Shown here piece after piece: positions 36,518-51,578 of a stretch of 64,000 nt of DNA (its first letter is position 1; every line of letters starts with the position of its first letter). Below the pieces are notes generated by a model. That model was given only the letters and a program-made list of their open reading frames with translations, was not told the origin of the DNA and did no database searches. The stretch is from Nocardiopsis quinghaiensis (GTDB taxonomy: Bacteria; Actinomycetota; Actinomycetes; Streptosporangiales; Streptosporangiaceae), in assembly GCF_008638365.1 (NCBI RefSeq), contig NZ_VWVU01000024.1:1-64000 (forward strand). Reading direction: 5' to 3'. Position numbers and translations under genes: made by a program.

Positions 36518-36906
36518 CACCCGGCGTCATGCGCACCCAGCTCACCCGCCTTCGCGACCTGGCCACCGGCGACCGCGTCACGGTCCACCTGCTTCCCCAG
36601 GGCACGGCGCCCCACCCCGGCCTGCGCGGCGTGTTCTGGACGCTGGCCTTCTCCCCGCGCCACAGCCTCGCCTACACCCCGCATCCGCGCGGTCCGGGCC
36701 ACCTGGTCACCGACGCCACGCACATCAAGGGCTACACCGACCTGTTCGCCACCCTCCAGGGCGTGGCCCTGTCGGCCGCCGACTCCCTGCGGCTGCTGGA
36801 CCGGGTCATCGAACGCTTCCCCGACGAGCCCAGGCGGCGCGCCCTCACCACGGGCCTCCCCCACGGGGTCAGCGACGCGTATGACACCGCCGCCGCCAAG
36901 GGCTGA
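36518..36906 (+). pseudogene. C-terminal fragment of a second XRE/DUF5753 regulator (HTH lost)
   Basis: The plus-strand reading PGVMRTQLTRLRDLATGD, VTVHLLPQGTAPHPGLRG and FWTLAFSPRHSLAYTP, ending IERFPDEPRRRALTTGLP, is the C-terminal half of another DUF5753-type protein. It starts within about 10 nt of the end of the oppositely oriented fragment to the left, at nearly the same position of the domain. The open frame continues leftward only as non-homologous antisense. An ATP-binding protein gene follows 116 nt downstream. Confidence 0.65.
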
Positions 36907-37022
36907 TCACGGGTTCCTCCCCCACGTGTCACCGGCCGGACACGTCAAGGCCCTGGCAGGCGTTAGTCCGCCTCCAGGGCACGGCCAGCACACAAAACCC
37001 AACAGAAAAAGGAGATACCGGC

Positions 37023-43766
<6,744 letters not shown>

Positions 43767-43977
43767 GAGTCTCTCCTTCGTCTTTCCGGGTGTTGGTCAC
43801 CCGCCGTATGAGTACGCGCACGCATGGCAATGGCACTGGGGCAGCGCCGGCTTCGGCCCGGTCCCGAGGTCGGGGAAACCCGGGAGGAAGGCCGCGCAGA
43901 CCGCCGAGCGGATGAGCCCGGGCAACGGCGCGGACGTGTCACCCCGCCTGGCCCGCGACAGCGGGGAAGCGGGGTCT

Positions 43978-43998
43978 ACGGTGCCGGTTCGGCACCGT
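43978..43998 (-). terminator. Hairpin after the guanine deaminase gene
   Basis: ACGGTGCCG (43978-43986) and CGGCACCGT (43990-43998) pair around a 3-nt loop, 30 nt past the minus-strand stop at 44028 and 211 nt before the xanthine dehydrogenase start. Confidence 0.7.
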
Positions 43999-44027
43999 CC
44001 CGACCGCTGCCGGGCACAGGGGGCGGC

Positions 44028-46358
44028 TCAGCCCCGATGGACGCAGAACAGAGGGCCGTGAAAGGCGGATATGTCGAACCCCGGAGAGGAGATGGCGTTC
44101 CCGGCCCGCTCGGGTCGGCTCCACCCCTTCTCCTCGTCGTAGCGGGTCCACCACAGCCGTCCCCACCCGCTGGCGTCCTCCTGGTGGAAAACGCAGTACA
44201 AGTAGTCGTTGTAGCGGGTGATCGCCGGGGTGTACGAGGTGTGAACGGGTGCGCCATCGGGGCCCTCGATCCGCCGGCTTCCGCTCCAGCGCCCGGACGC
44301 GCTGTCGTAGGTGAGCCAGTAGAGCTGGCCGTCCCCGCGGTCATGGACGCAGTAGAGGCGGTCCTTGAAGCGTTCGACCACCGGGGTGCGTGACGAGGTG
44401 AGTCCTCCCGGCACGTCCCGCTCTGCGCTCCACTCCCCGGAGCGGGTGTCGTGGGTGAGCCAACGCAACCGGCCGTCCTCACGCCTCAGGACGCAGTAGA
44501 GGCGTCCGTCGTAGACGGTGAGGGACGCGCCCGAGGCTCGCACCTCCCGGCCGTCGGCCTCCTTGACGACCTGGTCCGACGACCAGCCGGCCTCACCCTC
44601 CTCGGTGTTGTAGCGCGCCCACCAGAGCCGGGAGTCGGAGTAGGCGCGGTGGTGCACGTAGTACAGGTGGTCGTTGGCGTGGGAGACCGACAGCGGCCCG
44701 TAACTGGGCACGGGGGCACCGAGTGCGTCATGAAGCGCCCTGTCACCCCGCCATGAGCCGGTGTCCTTGTCGTAGACGTCCCACCACAGGGACTCGTCCT
44801 GGAACGTGTTCTGGTGCAGGCAGTACAGGCGGCTCTTGTACGCCTCGACACCGGGCGCGTAGGGAGACCACGCGTTCGGCACCTCCAGGTCCTTGGACCA
44901 GCCCGCGTCCTCCTCGAACCTGAACCACCGCAGCTCCTTGTTGAGCGACCTCGTCCAGCGGCGGCGCCCCGCACGATCCGGTTTGGCGTCCAGGCACGGG
45001 TCGCGCTCGTGCGCGATGCGCCCGTTGACGTAGGTGGCGGCTACGGCCCGGTCGTCGCCCAGGTTCGCGAGGGCGAAGAGCAGGTCGTCGACGGTCTCGC
45101 TCTCGGCCGTGCGCACGGCGAGCAACTGCGTGGCCGAAGGGTCCAGGACCACGAAGTCGGCCTCGTTGCCCGGGGCGAGCGAGCCCACGACCCCGTCCAG
45201 GCCCATGGCACTCGCCCCGCCGAGGGTCGCCAGGTAGAAGAGCTTGGTTCCGTCCATGGGCAGCAGGCCGAGCTGGCCCACCTTGTAGGCCTCGTTCATG
45301 GTCTGCATGAGCGACAGGCTCGTGCCCCCGCCCACGTCCGTGCCGAGACCGGTGTACACGGGGCGCTTCGGCTTCCTGGCCTCGCGCATGGCGAACAATC
45401 CGCTGCCCAGGAACAGGTTGGAGGTGGGACAGTGCGCGATCCCGCTGCCGGTGGCGGACAGGCGCCGCCACTCGCGCTTGTCCATGTGCACGGCGTGGGC
45501 GAAGACCGCCCCGCGCCCGAGGAGGCCGTGGTGCTCGTAGACGTCGACGTAGTCCTTGCGGTCCGGAAAGAGCGCGCGGACCTCCCTGACCTCCCTCGTG
45601 TTCTCCGCCAGGTGTGCCTGTACGAGGGTGCCGGGGTGTTCACTCCACAGTTCTCCGGCCGACCGGAGCATCTCGTCGGTGCAGGCCACGGCGAACCGGG
45701 GCGTGATGGCGTAGAGGCTCCGGCCGACGCCGTGCCACTTGCGGATGAGCGCCTCGGACTCCTCGTAGCCCTGGAGAGGGGATGCGTCCAGCAGGTCGGG
45801 GCGGGCGTTGCGGTCCATGAGGACCTTGCCCGCCGCCACTCGCATGCCCCTGCGGGTGGTCTCCTCGAACAGGGCGTCGACCGAGACCGGATAGGTCGCG
45901 CAGTTGACCAGCGCGGTCGTGGTGCCGTTGCGCAGGATCTGGTCGCAGAACAGTTTTGCGAACCGGCGGGCGTAGGCCGGATCGGCGAAGCGGACCTCCT
46001 CCGGGTAGACGTGGTTGTGCAGCCAGTCCAGGAGTTGGTCGCCGTAGGCTCCGATGATCCGGGTCTGCACATAGTGCACGTGGGGGTCGACGAACCCGGG
46101 CAGGATCAGCTTGTCCCGGTAGTGAACGACGGTGGTGCCGGTGGGAAGGCCGTCCGCCAGCTCGGTGTACGGCCCCGCCGCGGTGATCCTGCCGTTCTGG
46201 GAGACCAGGAGGCCGTCCTCCACGTACTCGAGCGCCTGTTCGCTGGAGGTGAGGAAGGGGTCGGTGCCGAACCAGACCAGGGAGCCGCGCACCGCCGTGG
46301 TGGTGGAGCAGCCGCTGGTCGCCGAGGGGGCGAGGGCCGGGGTGGTGCGGTCGTTCAC
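44028..46358 (-). CDS. Guanine deaminase-like amidohydrolase fused to a C-terminal beta-propeller
   Basis: 776 aa. Residues 1-455 are an amidohydrolase: LPGFVDPHVHYVQTRIIG (HxH zinc ligands), TLVQAHLAENTREV, SGIAHCPTSNLFLGSGLF and YTGLGTDVGGGTSLSLMQ match guanine deaminase. It would turn guanine into xanthine for the next gene's enzyme. From about residue 470 there are five repeats with LYCV or LYYV, then LWW/LRW/LYW and a GWS-type turn (for example DRLYCVHDRGDGQLYWLTYD). A split sixth copy at the two ends (LRWFRFEEDAGWS and FHGPLFCVHRG) suggests a closed propeller of lectin type. No signal peptide. GTG 46358 follows GAGGAAGG; an ATG at 46403 would add 15 residues. Confidence 0.88.
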   Translation of the reverse strand: MNDRTTPALAPSATSGCSTTTAVRGSLVWFGTDPFLTSSEQALEYVEDGLLVSQNGRITAAGPYTELADGLPTGTTVVHYRDKLILPGFVDPHVHYVQTRIIGAYGDQLLDWLHNHVYPEEVRFADPAYARRFAKLFCDQILRNGTTTALVNCATYPVSVDALFEETTRRGMRVAAGKVLMDRNARPDLLDASPLQGYEESEALIRKWHGVGRSLYAITPRFAVACTDEMLRSAGELWSEHPGTLVQAHLAENTREVREVRALFPDRKDYVDVYEHHGLLGRGAVFAHAVHMDKREWRRLSATGSGIAHCPTSNLFLGSGLFAMREARKPKRPVYTGLGTDVGGGTSLSLMQTMNEAYKVGQLGLLPMDGTKLFYLATLGGASAMGLDGVVGSLAPGNEADFVVLDPSATQLLAVRTAESETVDDLLFALANLGDDRAVAATYVNGRIAHERDPCLDAKPDRAGRRRWTRSLNKELRWFRFEEDAGWSKDLEVPNAWSPYAPGVEAYKSRLYCLHQNTFQDESLWWDVYDKDTGSWRGDRALHDALGAPVPSYGPLSVSHANDHLYYVHHRAYSDSRLWWARYNTEEGEAGWSSDQVVKEADGREVRASGASLTVYDGRLYCVLRREDGRLRWLTHDTRSGEWSAERDVPGGLTSSRTPVVERFKDRLYCVHDRGDGQLYWLTYDSASGRWSGSRRIEGPDGAPVHTSYTPAITRYNDYLYCVFHQEDASGWGRLWWTRYDEEKGWSRPERAGNAISSPGFDISAFHGPLFCVHRG

Positions 46359-46832
46359 GTCCGGCCTTCCTCGTGGAATCCCCTCAGCCGGTCGAGCTCG
46401 CACCTTCTCGCGATGCCGTGCGCCATGTCCGCGTCCCCTCGTCGATGTTCGCGGTCAGTAACCACGCGTACCCGGAACTCGGAGGGCAGAAAACGTCCAC
46501 GTTCATCATCACCGCAGGTAGGAGCGCTATGCGGCATTATTTTCCTTCTGAGGTGCTGCTACGGAGAGAAACGGACAGACCGAAGTGCGGCGTTCGCCTC
46601 GACACGAAGGAGGTTCCACCCGAGCGGTCATGACCACTCGGGATCAGCACACCACCCGGCGCACCTGGGGAGATGATGCGCGGTGAGCGGACACGCACCG
46701 AACCAAGGGCGGGGCACCAGCGGAGCCAGGGCGGGACCGACGGACTCCGCGTGCCCCGGTGTGCCCGCCCCCGCTCCTGTGGACCCTGCCGAAACCGCAC
46801 AGCATCAGTCGCGCGGCCACCTCAACCGCCCG
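46359..46832. other. Intergenic region between guanine deaminase gene and array 3
   Basis: No convincing gene. It contains an AT-richer stretch at about 46500-46560 (CATTATTTTCCTTCTG) and a 24-bp near-palindrome at 46619-46642. It must hold the promoter of the guanine deaminase gene. Confidence 0.5.
46619..46642. promoter_or_regulatory. Near-perfect 24-bp palindrome upstream of the guanine deaminase gene
   Basis: CCCGAG-C-GGTCA / TGACC-A-CTCGGG: symmetrical except for one central-flank pair per arm. It lies 261 nt upstream of the GTG start. It could be an operator or the terminator of the leftward array 3 transcript. Confidence 0.45.
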
Positions 46833-47837
46833 GGGACCATCCCCGCGTGCGCGGGGAGCACGACTGGGTCGACCCCGCCAAAGGGCGGCTCACGGGACCA
46901 TCCCCGCGTGCGCGGGGAGCACGCGAGCGTGACCGCGACCAGCGGGCTGATGTCGGGACCATCCCCGCGTGCGCGGGGAGCACCCCGGTCCCGCAACCTC
47001 TCGGCGACGTGGGCCGGGACCATCCCCGCGTGCGCGGGGAGCACATGCTTGCGTCGATCGTCCGTACCGTCGTGCCGGGACCATCCCCGCGTGCGCGGGG
47101 AGCACACGGGCTCTGAGGCTGCGGGGGTCTCTGGCTTGGGACCATCCCCGCGTGCGCGGGGAGCACCCGGGTAGCCGCGCTGGCGCCGCAACCGCTCCGG
47201 GACCATCCCCGCGTGCGCGGGGAGCACCGTGTCGGACTGCATCCGGGCATGGGTGGCCCGGGACCATCCCCGCGTGCGCGGGGAGCACCCGGGCCCGTGC
47301 CGATCCCTGACCAACGACCCGGGACCATCCCCGCGTGCGCGGGGAGCACGTACGACCGTGCCTGTTGAACAGCGACCACTGGGGACCATCCCCGCGTGCG
47401 CGGGGAGCACAAGCGCGACCAGTGGCTGGCCGACAACCCCGAGGGACCATCCCCGCGTGCGCGGGGAGCACGTAGTAGCTAAGAATGATGTCTAGATCAT
47501 CTGGGGACCATCCCCGCGTGCGCGGGGAGCACGGGGGGCTGGAGTTGCTTCGGCCACGCTGGTTGGGACCATCCCCGCGTGCGCGGGGAGCACCCCACGC
47601 GTCGTACAGGGCGCGGGGTGCGTCGGGGACCATCCCCGCGTGCGCGGGGAGCACTTCTGGTCGGCGGCGCCTTCGTCGTCCTGGCCGGGACCATCCCCGC
47701 GTGCGCGGGGAGCACACCGTCGCGTGGCATTTCCGCGAGTCCGGGTGGGGACCATCCCCGCGTGCGCGGGGAGCACTCGGCGCTGGGTCTGGGGTGCGTT
47801 GCGAAGCCGGGACCATCCCCGCGTGCGCGGGGAGCAC
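46833..47837 (-). CRISPR. CRISPR array 3, type I-E: 17 repeats, 16 spacers
   Basis: Same repeat as array 1 (GCGTGCG loop), 61-nt period and 32-nt spacers without exception. It is 12.4 kb from cas3 and has no cas genes of its own. Even the leftmost repeat matches the consensus, unlike arrays 1 and 2. One spacer (47472-47503) is distinctly AT-rich (TAGTAGCTAAGAATGATG), suggesting a low-GC target. The leader is on the right, so transcription is leftward. Confidence 0.99.
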
Positions 47838-47925
47838 AGTCAACGACCTGCGAACTTACCAGTGGCAAGCGGCCGATTTTCCAACTTCTCGAAAATCAGA
47901 CACAAATACCATAAGCCCCACTGAC
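47838..47925 (-). promoter_or_regulatory. Leader of CRISPR array 3
   Basis: AGTCAACGACCTGCGAACTT, ACCAGTGGCAAGCGGCCG, ATTTTCCAACTTCTCGAAAA and CATAAGCCCC match the leaders of arrays 1 and 2, so array 3 can probably be expressed and extended by the single cas set. Confidence 0.85.
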
Positions 47926-47946
47926 ACCCAAACACCCCGTTATGAC

Positions 47947-48110
47947 CTAATAGCATTCGCTCTGTTTGGTACCCCCGAGGAAAGCACACCACATGCCGTC
48001 GTGAAAGGCCAGGACGCCGACTTCTGGTGCTTGACGGCCACTGGGGGCACGAATCCACTCGTGAACGCCCGGCCTGGGAGTTGCACGGCCACGACCGTGC
48101 CCGCACATTC
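47947..48110 (-). pseudogene. Decayed DUF397 gene beside array 3
   Basis: One minus-strand frame ends EVGVLAFHDGMWCAFLGG and TKQSECY before TAG at 47947, the C-terminal part of a DUF397 protein (VLAF, W, AFL). The part expected upstream is split between frames (VAVQLPGRAFTSG and VKHQKSASW in a second frame) and lacks a clear WxKSSYS start. No intact reading exists. The region from about 48110 to 48416 shows no gene and should hold the promoter of the hydrolase gene. Confidence 0.5.
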
Positions 48111-48416
48111 TCCTTTGGGCGCTGACCGCCCCCTGTGGCGCACTGCCCAGACGTGGCCAGGACTTCGTCCGTGACGCATACCGACGTCGCCCTTCCAGAG
48201 GATCATGCTGGTGACGAACTCGACGAACAGCCCCTCCTTGCCCCAGGAGTGTCCCAGGGGCGATCGACTCAGTTCTCGCGTGGCCACCGGTCCCGGTCTT
48301 TCCTTTTCTACTCCATTGGCACTGTCCGCCCTGGTTTTGGGGCACGTGGAGTACCAGACGGGCCATTTCCACAGCGAACCGCGCGCGGTACCGCGCCGGG
48401 AGGGACTGAAGAGACC

Positions 48417-49265
48417 ATGTCGCACCACTCACCCGAGACACACACGCTGAAGGTTCCCGGGGCCAGGCTCCACTACGAGGTCCGCGGATCGGGACCGGTC
48501 CTGCTGCTGATCCCCGGAGGCCCGCAGGACGCGGGGGTCTACGACGGGATCGCCGAGCACCTGGCCGACCACTACACGACCGTGTCCTACGACCCGCGCG
48601 GCAACTCGCGGAGCCCTCTGGACGGCGAGCCGGAGGAGCAGCGGGTGAACGTGCACGGCGACGACGCCGCGCTCCTGGTCTCCGAGGTGGGCATCCCCGC
48701 CTACGTGTTCGGCAACAGCGCGGGCGCGCACGTCGGGCTCGACCTGGTGGCGCGCCACCCCACGCTGGTACGGGAGCTGGTCGCGCACGAGCCGCCGTGC
48801 CTGACGCTGCTCGACGACCCCTCCGAGATGATGGCCGGGGGCAAGGACGTCTACGACACCTACCAGCGCGGGGGCGTGGAGGCGGCGATGGGCAAGTTCC
48901 TGGAGCTGAACGGCCTGGAGAGCGAACCGAAGCCAGGTGATGGGGGCGCGCCGGCGGACAACCCGTGGCACCAGGACGCCGAGACGTACGAGCGCGTCAG
49001 CGGGAACTTCGACTACTTCTTCTCCCACGGGCTGATGCCCCTGTCCCTGTACGAGCCCGACGTGGACGCCCTGCGCACGAGCGGGGTCCCGGTGACGGTG
49101 GGCCTGGGCGAGGCGGACGCCGGCAAGGCCATCTACGACATGGGACTCGCCCTCGCGCTGCGGCTCGACACGGACCCGGTCGCCTTCCCGGGCGACCACC
49201 TCGGCTTCGGTCCCCACCCCGAGGCCTTCGCGGGCACCCTGCACCGCGTGCTGGACGGAGGCTGA
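48417..49265 (+). CDS. Alpha/beta hydrolase
   Basis: 282 aa. GSGPVLLLIPGGPQDAGVYD (oxyanion region), YDPRGNSRSPLDG, AYVFGNSAGAHVGLDLV (nucleophile Ser) and AFPGDHLGFGPHPEAF (catalytic His) define the fold. Similar proteins are annotated as TAP-like or epoxide-hydrolase-like esterases; substrate unknown. ATG 48417 starts the conserved part; the in-frame stretch upstream has no family similarity. No operon partner on its strand. Confidence 0.85.
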   Translation: MSHHSPETHTLKVPGARLHYEVRGSGPVLLLIPGGPQDAGVYDGIAEHLADHYTTVSYDPRGNSRSPLDGEPEEQRVNVHGDDAALLVSEVGIPAYVFGNSAGAHVGLDLVARHPTLVRELVAHEPPCLTLLDDPSEMMAGGKDVYDTYQRGGVEAAMGKFLELNGLESEPKPGDGGAPADNPWHQDAETYERVSGNFDYFFSHGLMPLSLYEPDVDALRTSGVPVTVGLGEADAGKAIYDMGLALALRLDTDPVAFPGDHLGFGPHPEAFAGTLHRVLDGG

Positions 49266-49313
49266 GCGGCGCGCGAACAGCCCCGACCCCGGGAGCGCGG
49301 CTCGGGCCGGGAC

Positions 49314-49796
49314 TCAGTCCCTCCGGGCGCCCTCGGGCCAGACGACGTCCACCGGCACCCCCCTGTCCCGAGCCGCCACGACGGCGTCGCCGGTCCCGCC
49401 CCGACCACCCGAGGGCCGGCCGTCCCACACCGCGAACAGCCGGTCCACTCCGTCCAGAACGGCGTTGTTGGCGTCCTCGTAGGCGGATCGGCCCGCTCTG
49501 CGGTGCGGCATGTAGCGCACCAGCGCCGAGCGCACGAGCAGGTCGTCGAACCGGTCCAGGTCGGCGGGCTTGACCCTGGTCTCGCGGTAGTCGGCCGAGG
49601 GCAGCACGACCTCCACCCTGCCGCCGGCGTCGAGGACGGCCTCGGCGAAGATCTGGTCGGCGCCGCGCGCCAGGCAGGAGACTCCGACGAGGCCGTCGTC
49701 GGTGTAGGGGGCGAGGGCCTCGACCAGGGCCTTGCGCACCAGTGCCACGCTGTCGGCGGAAAGATTCGAGTGACCAGTGATTCCGATCCGAGTCAC
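49314..49796 (-). CDS. SLOG-domain protein
   Basis: 160 aa. TRIGITGHSNLSADSVALV at the N-terminus, LVGVSCLARGADQIFAEAVL and RLFAVWDGRPSGGRGGTGDA form a Rossmannoid SLOG (Smf/LOG-like) fold with the Gly-rich GGRGGT loop where LOG-type proteins bind nucleotides. SLOG proteins are proposed to bind or make small nucleotide ligands. It overlaps the upstream XRE regulator gene by 4 nt, so the two are translated as a coupled pair. Exact ligand unknown. Confidence 0.75.
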   Translation of the reverse strand: MTRIGITGHSNLSADSVALVRKALVEALAPYTDDGLVGVSCLARGADQIFAEAVLDAGGRVEVVLPSADYRETRVKPADLDRFDDLLVRSALVRYMPHRRAGRSAYEDANNAVLDGVDRLFAVWDGRPSGGRGGTGDAVVAARDRGVPVDVVWPEGARRD

Positions 49797-51301
49797 GTCA
49801 TCCCCTTCACATTTCGCTGATGGTGCAGCAGCGTACGTGACAACTCGTCGCGGACTTCGGCCACCTGCGGGTTACGGTGGTGCGCGGAGGACTCGGCGTA
49901 CCAGTCGCCCAGGCGCCTGCGCACCCTGCCGGAGTCGAGGGAGGACTCCAGTGCCGCGGCCTGCCGCACCACCCGGGCGGACTCGGCGGGTTCGTCGAGC
50001 AGCAGGTAGGTGCGTCCGAGCCCCACGAGGTCGAACGCCCGGACGCGTTTCCTGTCCGGGTTCCTGGAGTGCAGCGCCTGGGTGATGTAGGCGGCGGAGG
50101 ACTCGGCGTACCTGTGCCGGGCTCCCCGGTCGTCGCGGCTGGCGGCCAGGTCGCGGTAGCGGGCACCGACCACCCCCGACAGTTCGGCGTGGTCGAAGCC
50201 GCCCGTCCGGCCGGGCGCCTCCTCCGGGTCCTCCTTCTCCGAGTCCCCCGCCGCGAGGAGGTCCTCGGCCTGGACGACCGTGCGGCGGTAGGCCTCCGGC
50301 CGCCCCATCCGCGCGTAGGACCAGCCCTCGCGCGTGCGCAGCATGGCCCGCACCCGCGCGGGCGCCCCGGCGGCGTCCGCGCTGTCGAGCGCGAGGCGGC
50401 AGATGTCGAGGGCGTCGTCGGGGCGGTGCAGGTCCAGCATCTGCCGGGCCATGGCGGCCAGGACCCCGATGCCGTAGACGCGGTACTCGGGTCCCGCCTG
50501 GTGGAGCGCGCGCAGGGACAGGGTGTAGTACCTCTGCGCCGTCGGGTGGTCCCCGGTGTCGAAGGACATCGAGGCCACGGTCTTGGACAGCTCGGCCATC
50601 ACCGCGAACAGCCGTGCCTGGACGGACGCGGACTGGGGGTGCTCGACGAGTTCGGAGACCTCCGAGAGCTGGCCGATGACGGCCTTGCGCCGGATGCCCA
50701 GGCGCCACCGGTCGTCCCAGTGCCGCAGCACCACGGTGGCGGCCTCGATACGGCGCAGCTCCGACTCCCCGATGGTGCCGCGGCCCCGGCCGGGCTCGGC
50801 GGCCCGGGGCATCAGCCAGTGTTCCAGCGTCTCCGTCAGCGTGGCGCCCACGAGGAGCACTCCCCCGACCGCGAATGCGTCTCTGCGTTTCATCAGGTCC
50901 TTCAGCGTGATCTCGACGATGTCCTGCGCCGTTCTGGACGCGGACCACGAATCGCCTTCTTCCACCGAGGTATCTGTCCAGGAAACGCCTGTCGAATACT
51001 CTTCGTCCACATCTGCGAGGCCCAATGTTCGGCGGGCCTGGGAGGGCATCATCAGCCCGTCGGCGATGCGCTGCCACGTCTCCAACGCGGTGACCACGCG
51101 TTTTCCCGACATGATCGCGCTCACGTGCGGCTGGGCCATGTCGACGGCGGACCCGATCGCCTGCTGGCTCGCGCCCGTGTACTGGCGCAGGAGTCCGAAC
51201 AGGGCGCCGGCGTCCCGTGCGGCGAGCGAGGTGTGGACGTCGGCGCGGGACCAGAAGGACCGCGGCGGAGAGGGGTGGGGCGCGACCAGGGACTTTGCCA
51301 T
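49793..51301 (-). CDS. XRE-type regulator with large TPR-like C-terminal region
   Basis: 502 aa. The HTH lies at about 28-80: ALFGLLRQYTGASQQAIGSA, VDMAQPHVSAIMSGKRVV, WQRIADGLMMP. A long helical region follows, with TPR-like repeats (YYTLSLRALHQAGPEYRVYG, ALDICRLALDSADAAG, YAESSAAYITQALHSRNPD, AFDLVGLGRTYLLLDEPAES). ATG 51301 begins AKSLVAPHPSPP. It resembles the actinobacterial Tpr-type regulators that precede SLOG or nucleotide-handling genes. It is divergent from a small ORF-methyltransferase-ATPase unit, and both may share its regulation. Confidence 0.8.
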   Translation of the reverse strand: MAKSLVAPHPSPPRSFWSRADVHTSLAARDAGALFGLLRQYTGASQQAIGSAVDMAQPHVSAIMSGKRVVTALETWQRIADGLMMPSQARRTLGLADVDEEYSTGVSWTDTSVEEGDSWSASRTAQDIVEITLKDLMKRRDAFAVGGVLLVGATLTETLEHWLMPRAAEPGRGRGTIGESELRRIEAATVVLRHWDDRWRLGIRRKAVIGQLSEVSELVEHPQSASVQARLFAVMAELSKTVASMSFDTGDHPTAQRYYTLSLRALHQAGPEYRVYGIGVLAAMARQMLDLHRPDDALDICRLALDSADAAGAPARVRAMLRTREGWSYARMGRPEAYRRTVVQAEDLLAAGDSEKEDPEEAPGRTGGFDHAELSGVVGARYRDLAASRDDRGARHRYAESSAAYITQALHSRNPDRKRVRAFDLVGLGRTYLLLDEPAESARVVRQAAALESSLDSGRVRRRLGDWYAESSAHHRNPQVAEVRDELSRTLLHHQRNVKGMT

Positions 51302-51455
51302 GCATACCGCCGGTGTATATCGGCACGGGATTCCGTCTTCGCTGGCGAATGGTGTTGTGTCTTGCGTAGTAATCCTTACCCGGAAACATCCGTTCCCGTA
51401 ATGGACACAAGACCCTGATTTGCTCTGTTTCGTGATCACCCGAGGAGGAAGAGCG

Positions 51456-51578
51456 GTGACCTCCACCTCAACCGGCGGGCACGGCGCCGGCTCCGGAAGC
51501 CGCGGACCCCGGACCGACGTCCCCGCCGGCCGCGGACGTCGTCGGCACCGCGAGCGGCGCGGAAGGTGTCCGCGGTGA
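51456..51578 (+). CDS. Small basic Gly/Arg-rich ORF coupled to the methyltransferase gene
   Basis: 40 codons from GTG 51456, with a textbook AGGAGG (51443-51448) 7 nt upstream. It begins TSTSTGGHGAGSGSRGPR and ends in an Arg-rich stretch with one Cys three residues from the end. Its TGA overlaps the methyltransferase GTG (51575) as GTGA. It may be a leader ORF for translational coupling or a small product processed by the neighbour. Composition is what random GC-rich DNA could give, so only RBS and overlap support it. Confidence 0.45.
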   Translation: MTSTSTGGHGAGSGSRGPRTDVPAGRGRRRHRERRGRCPR

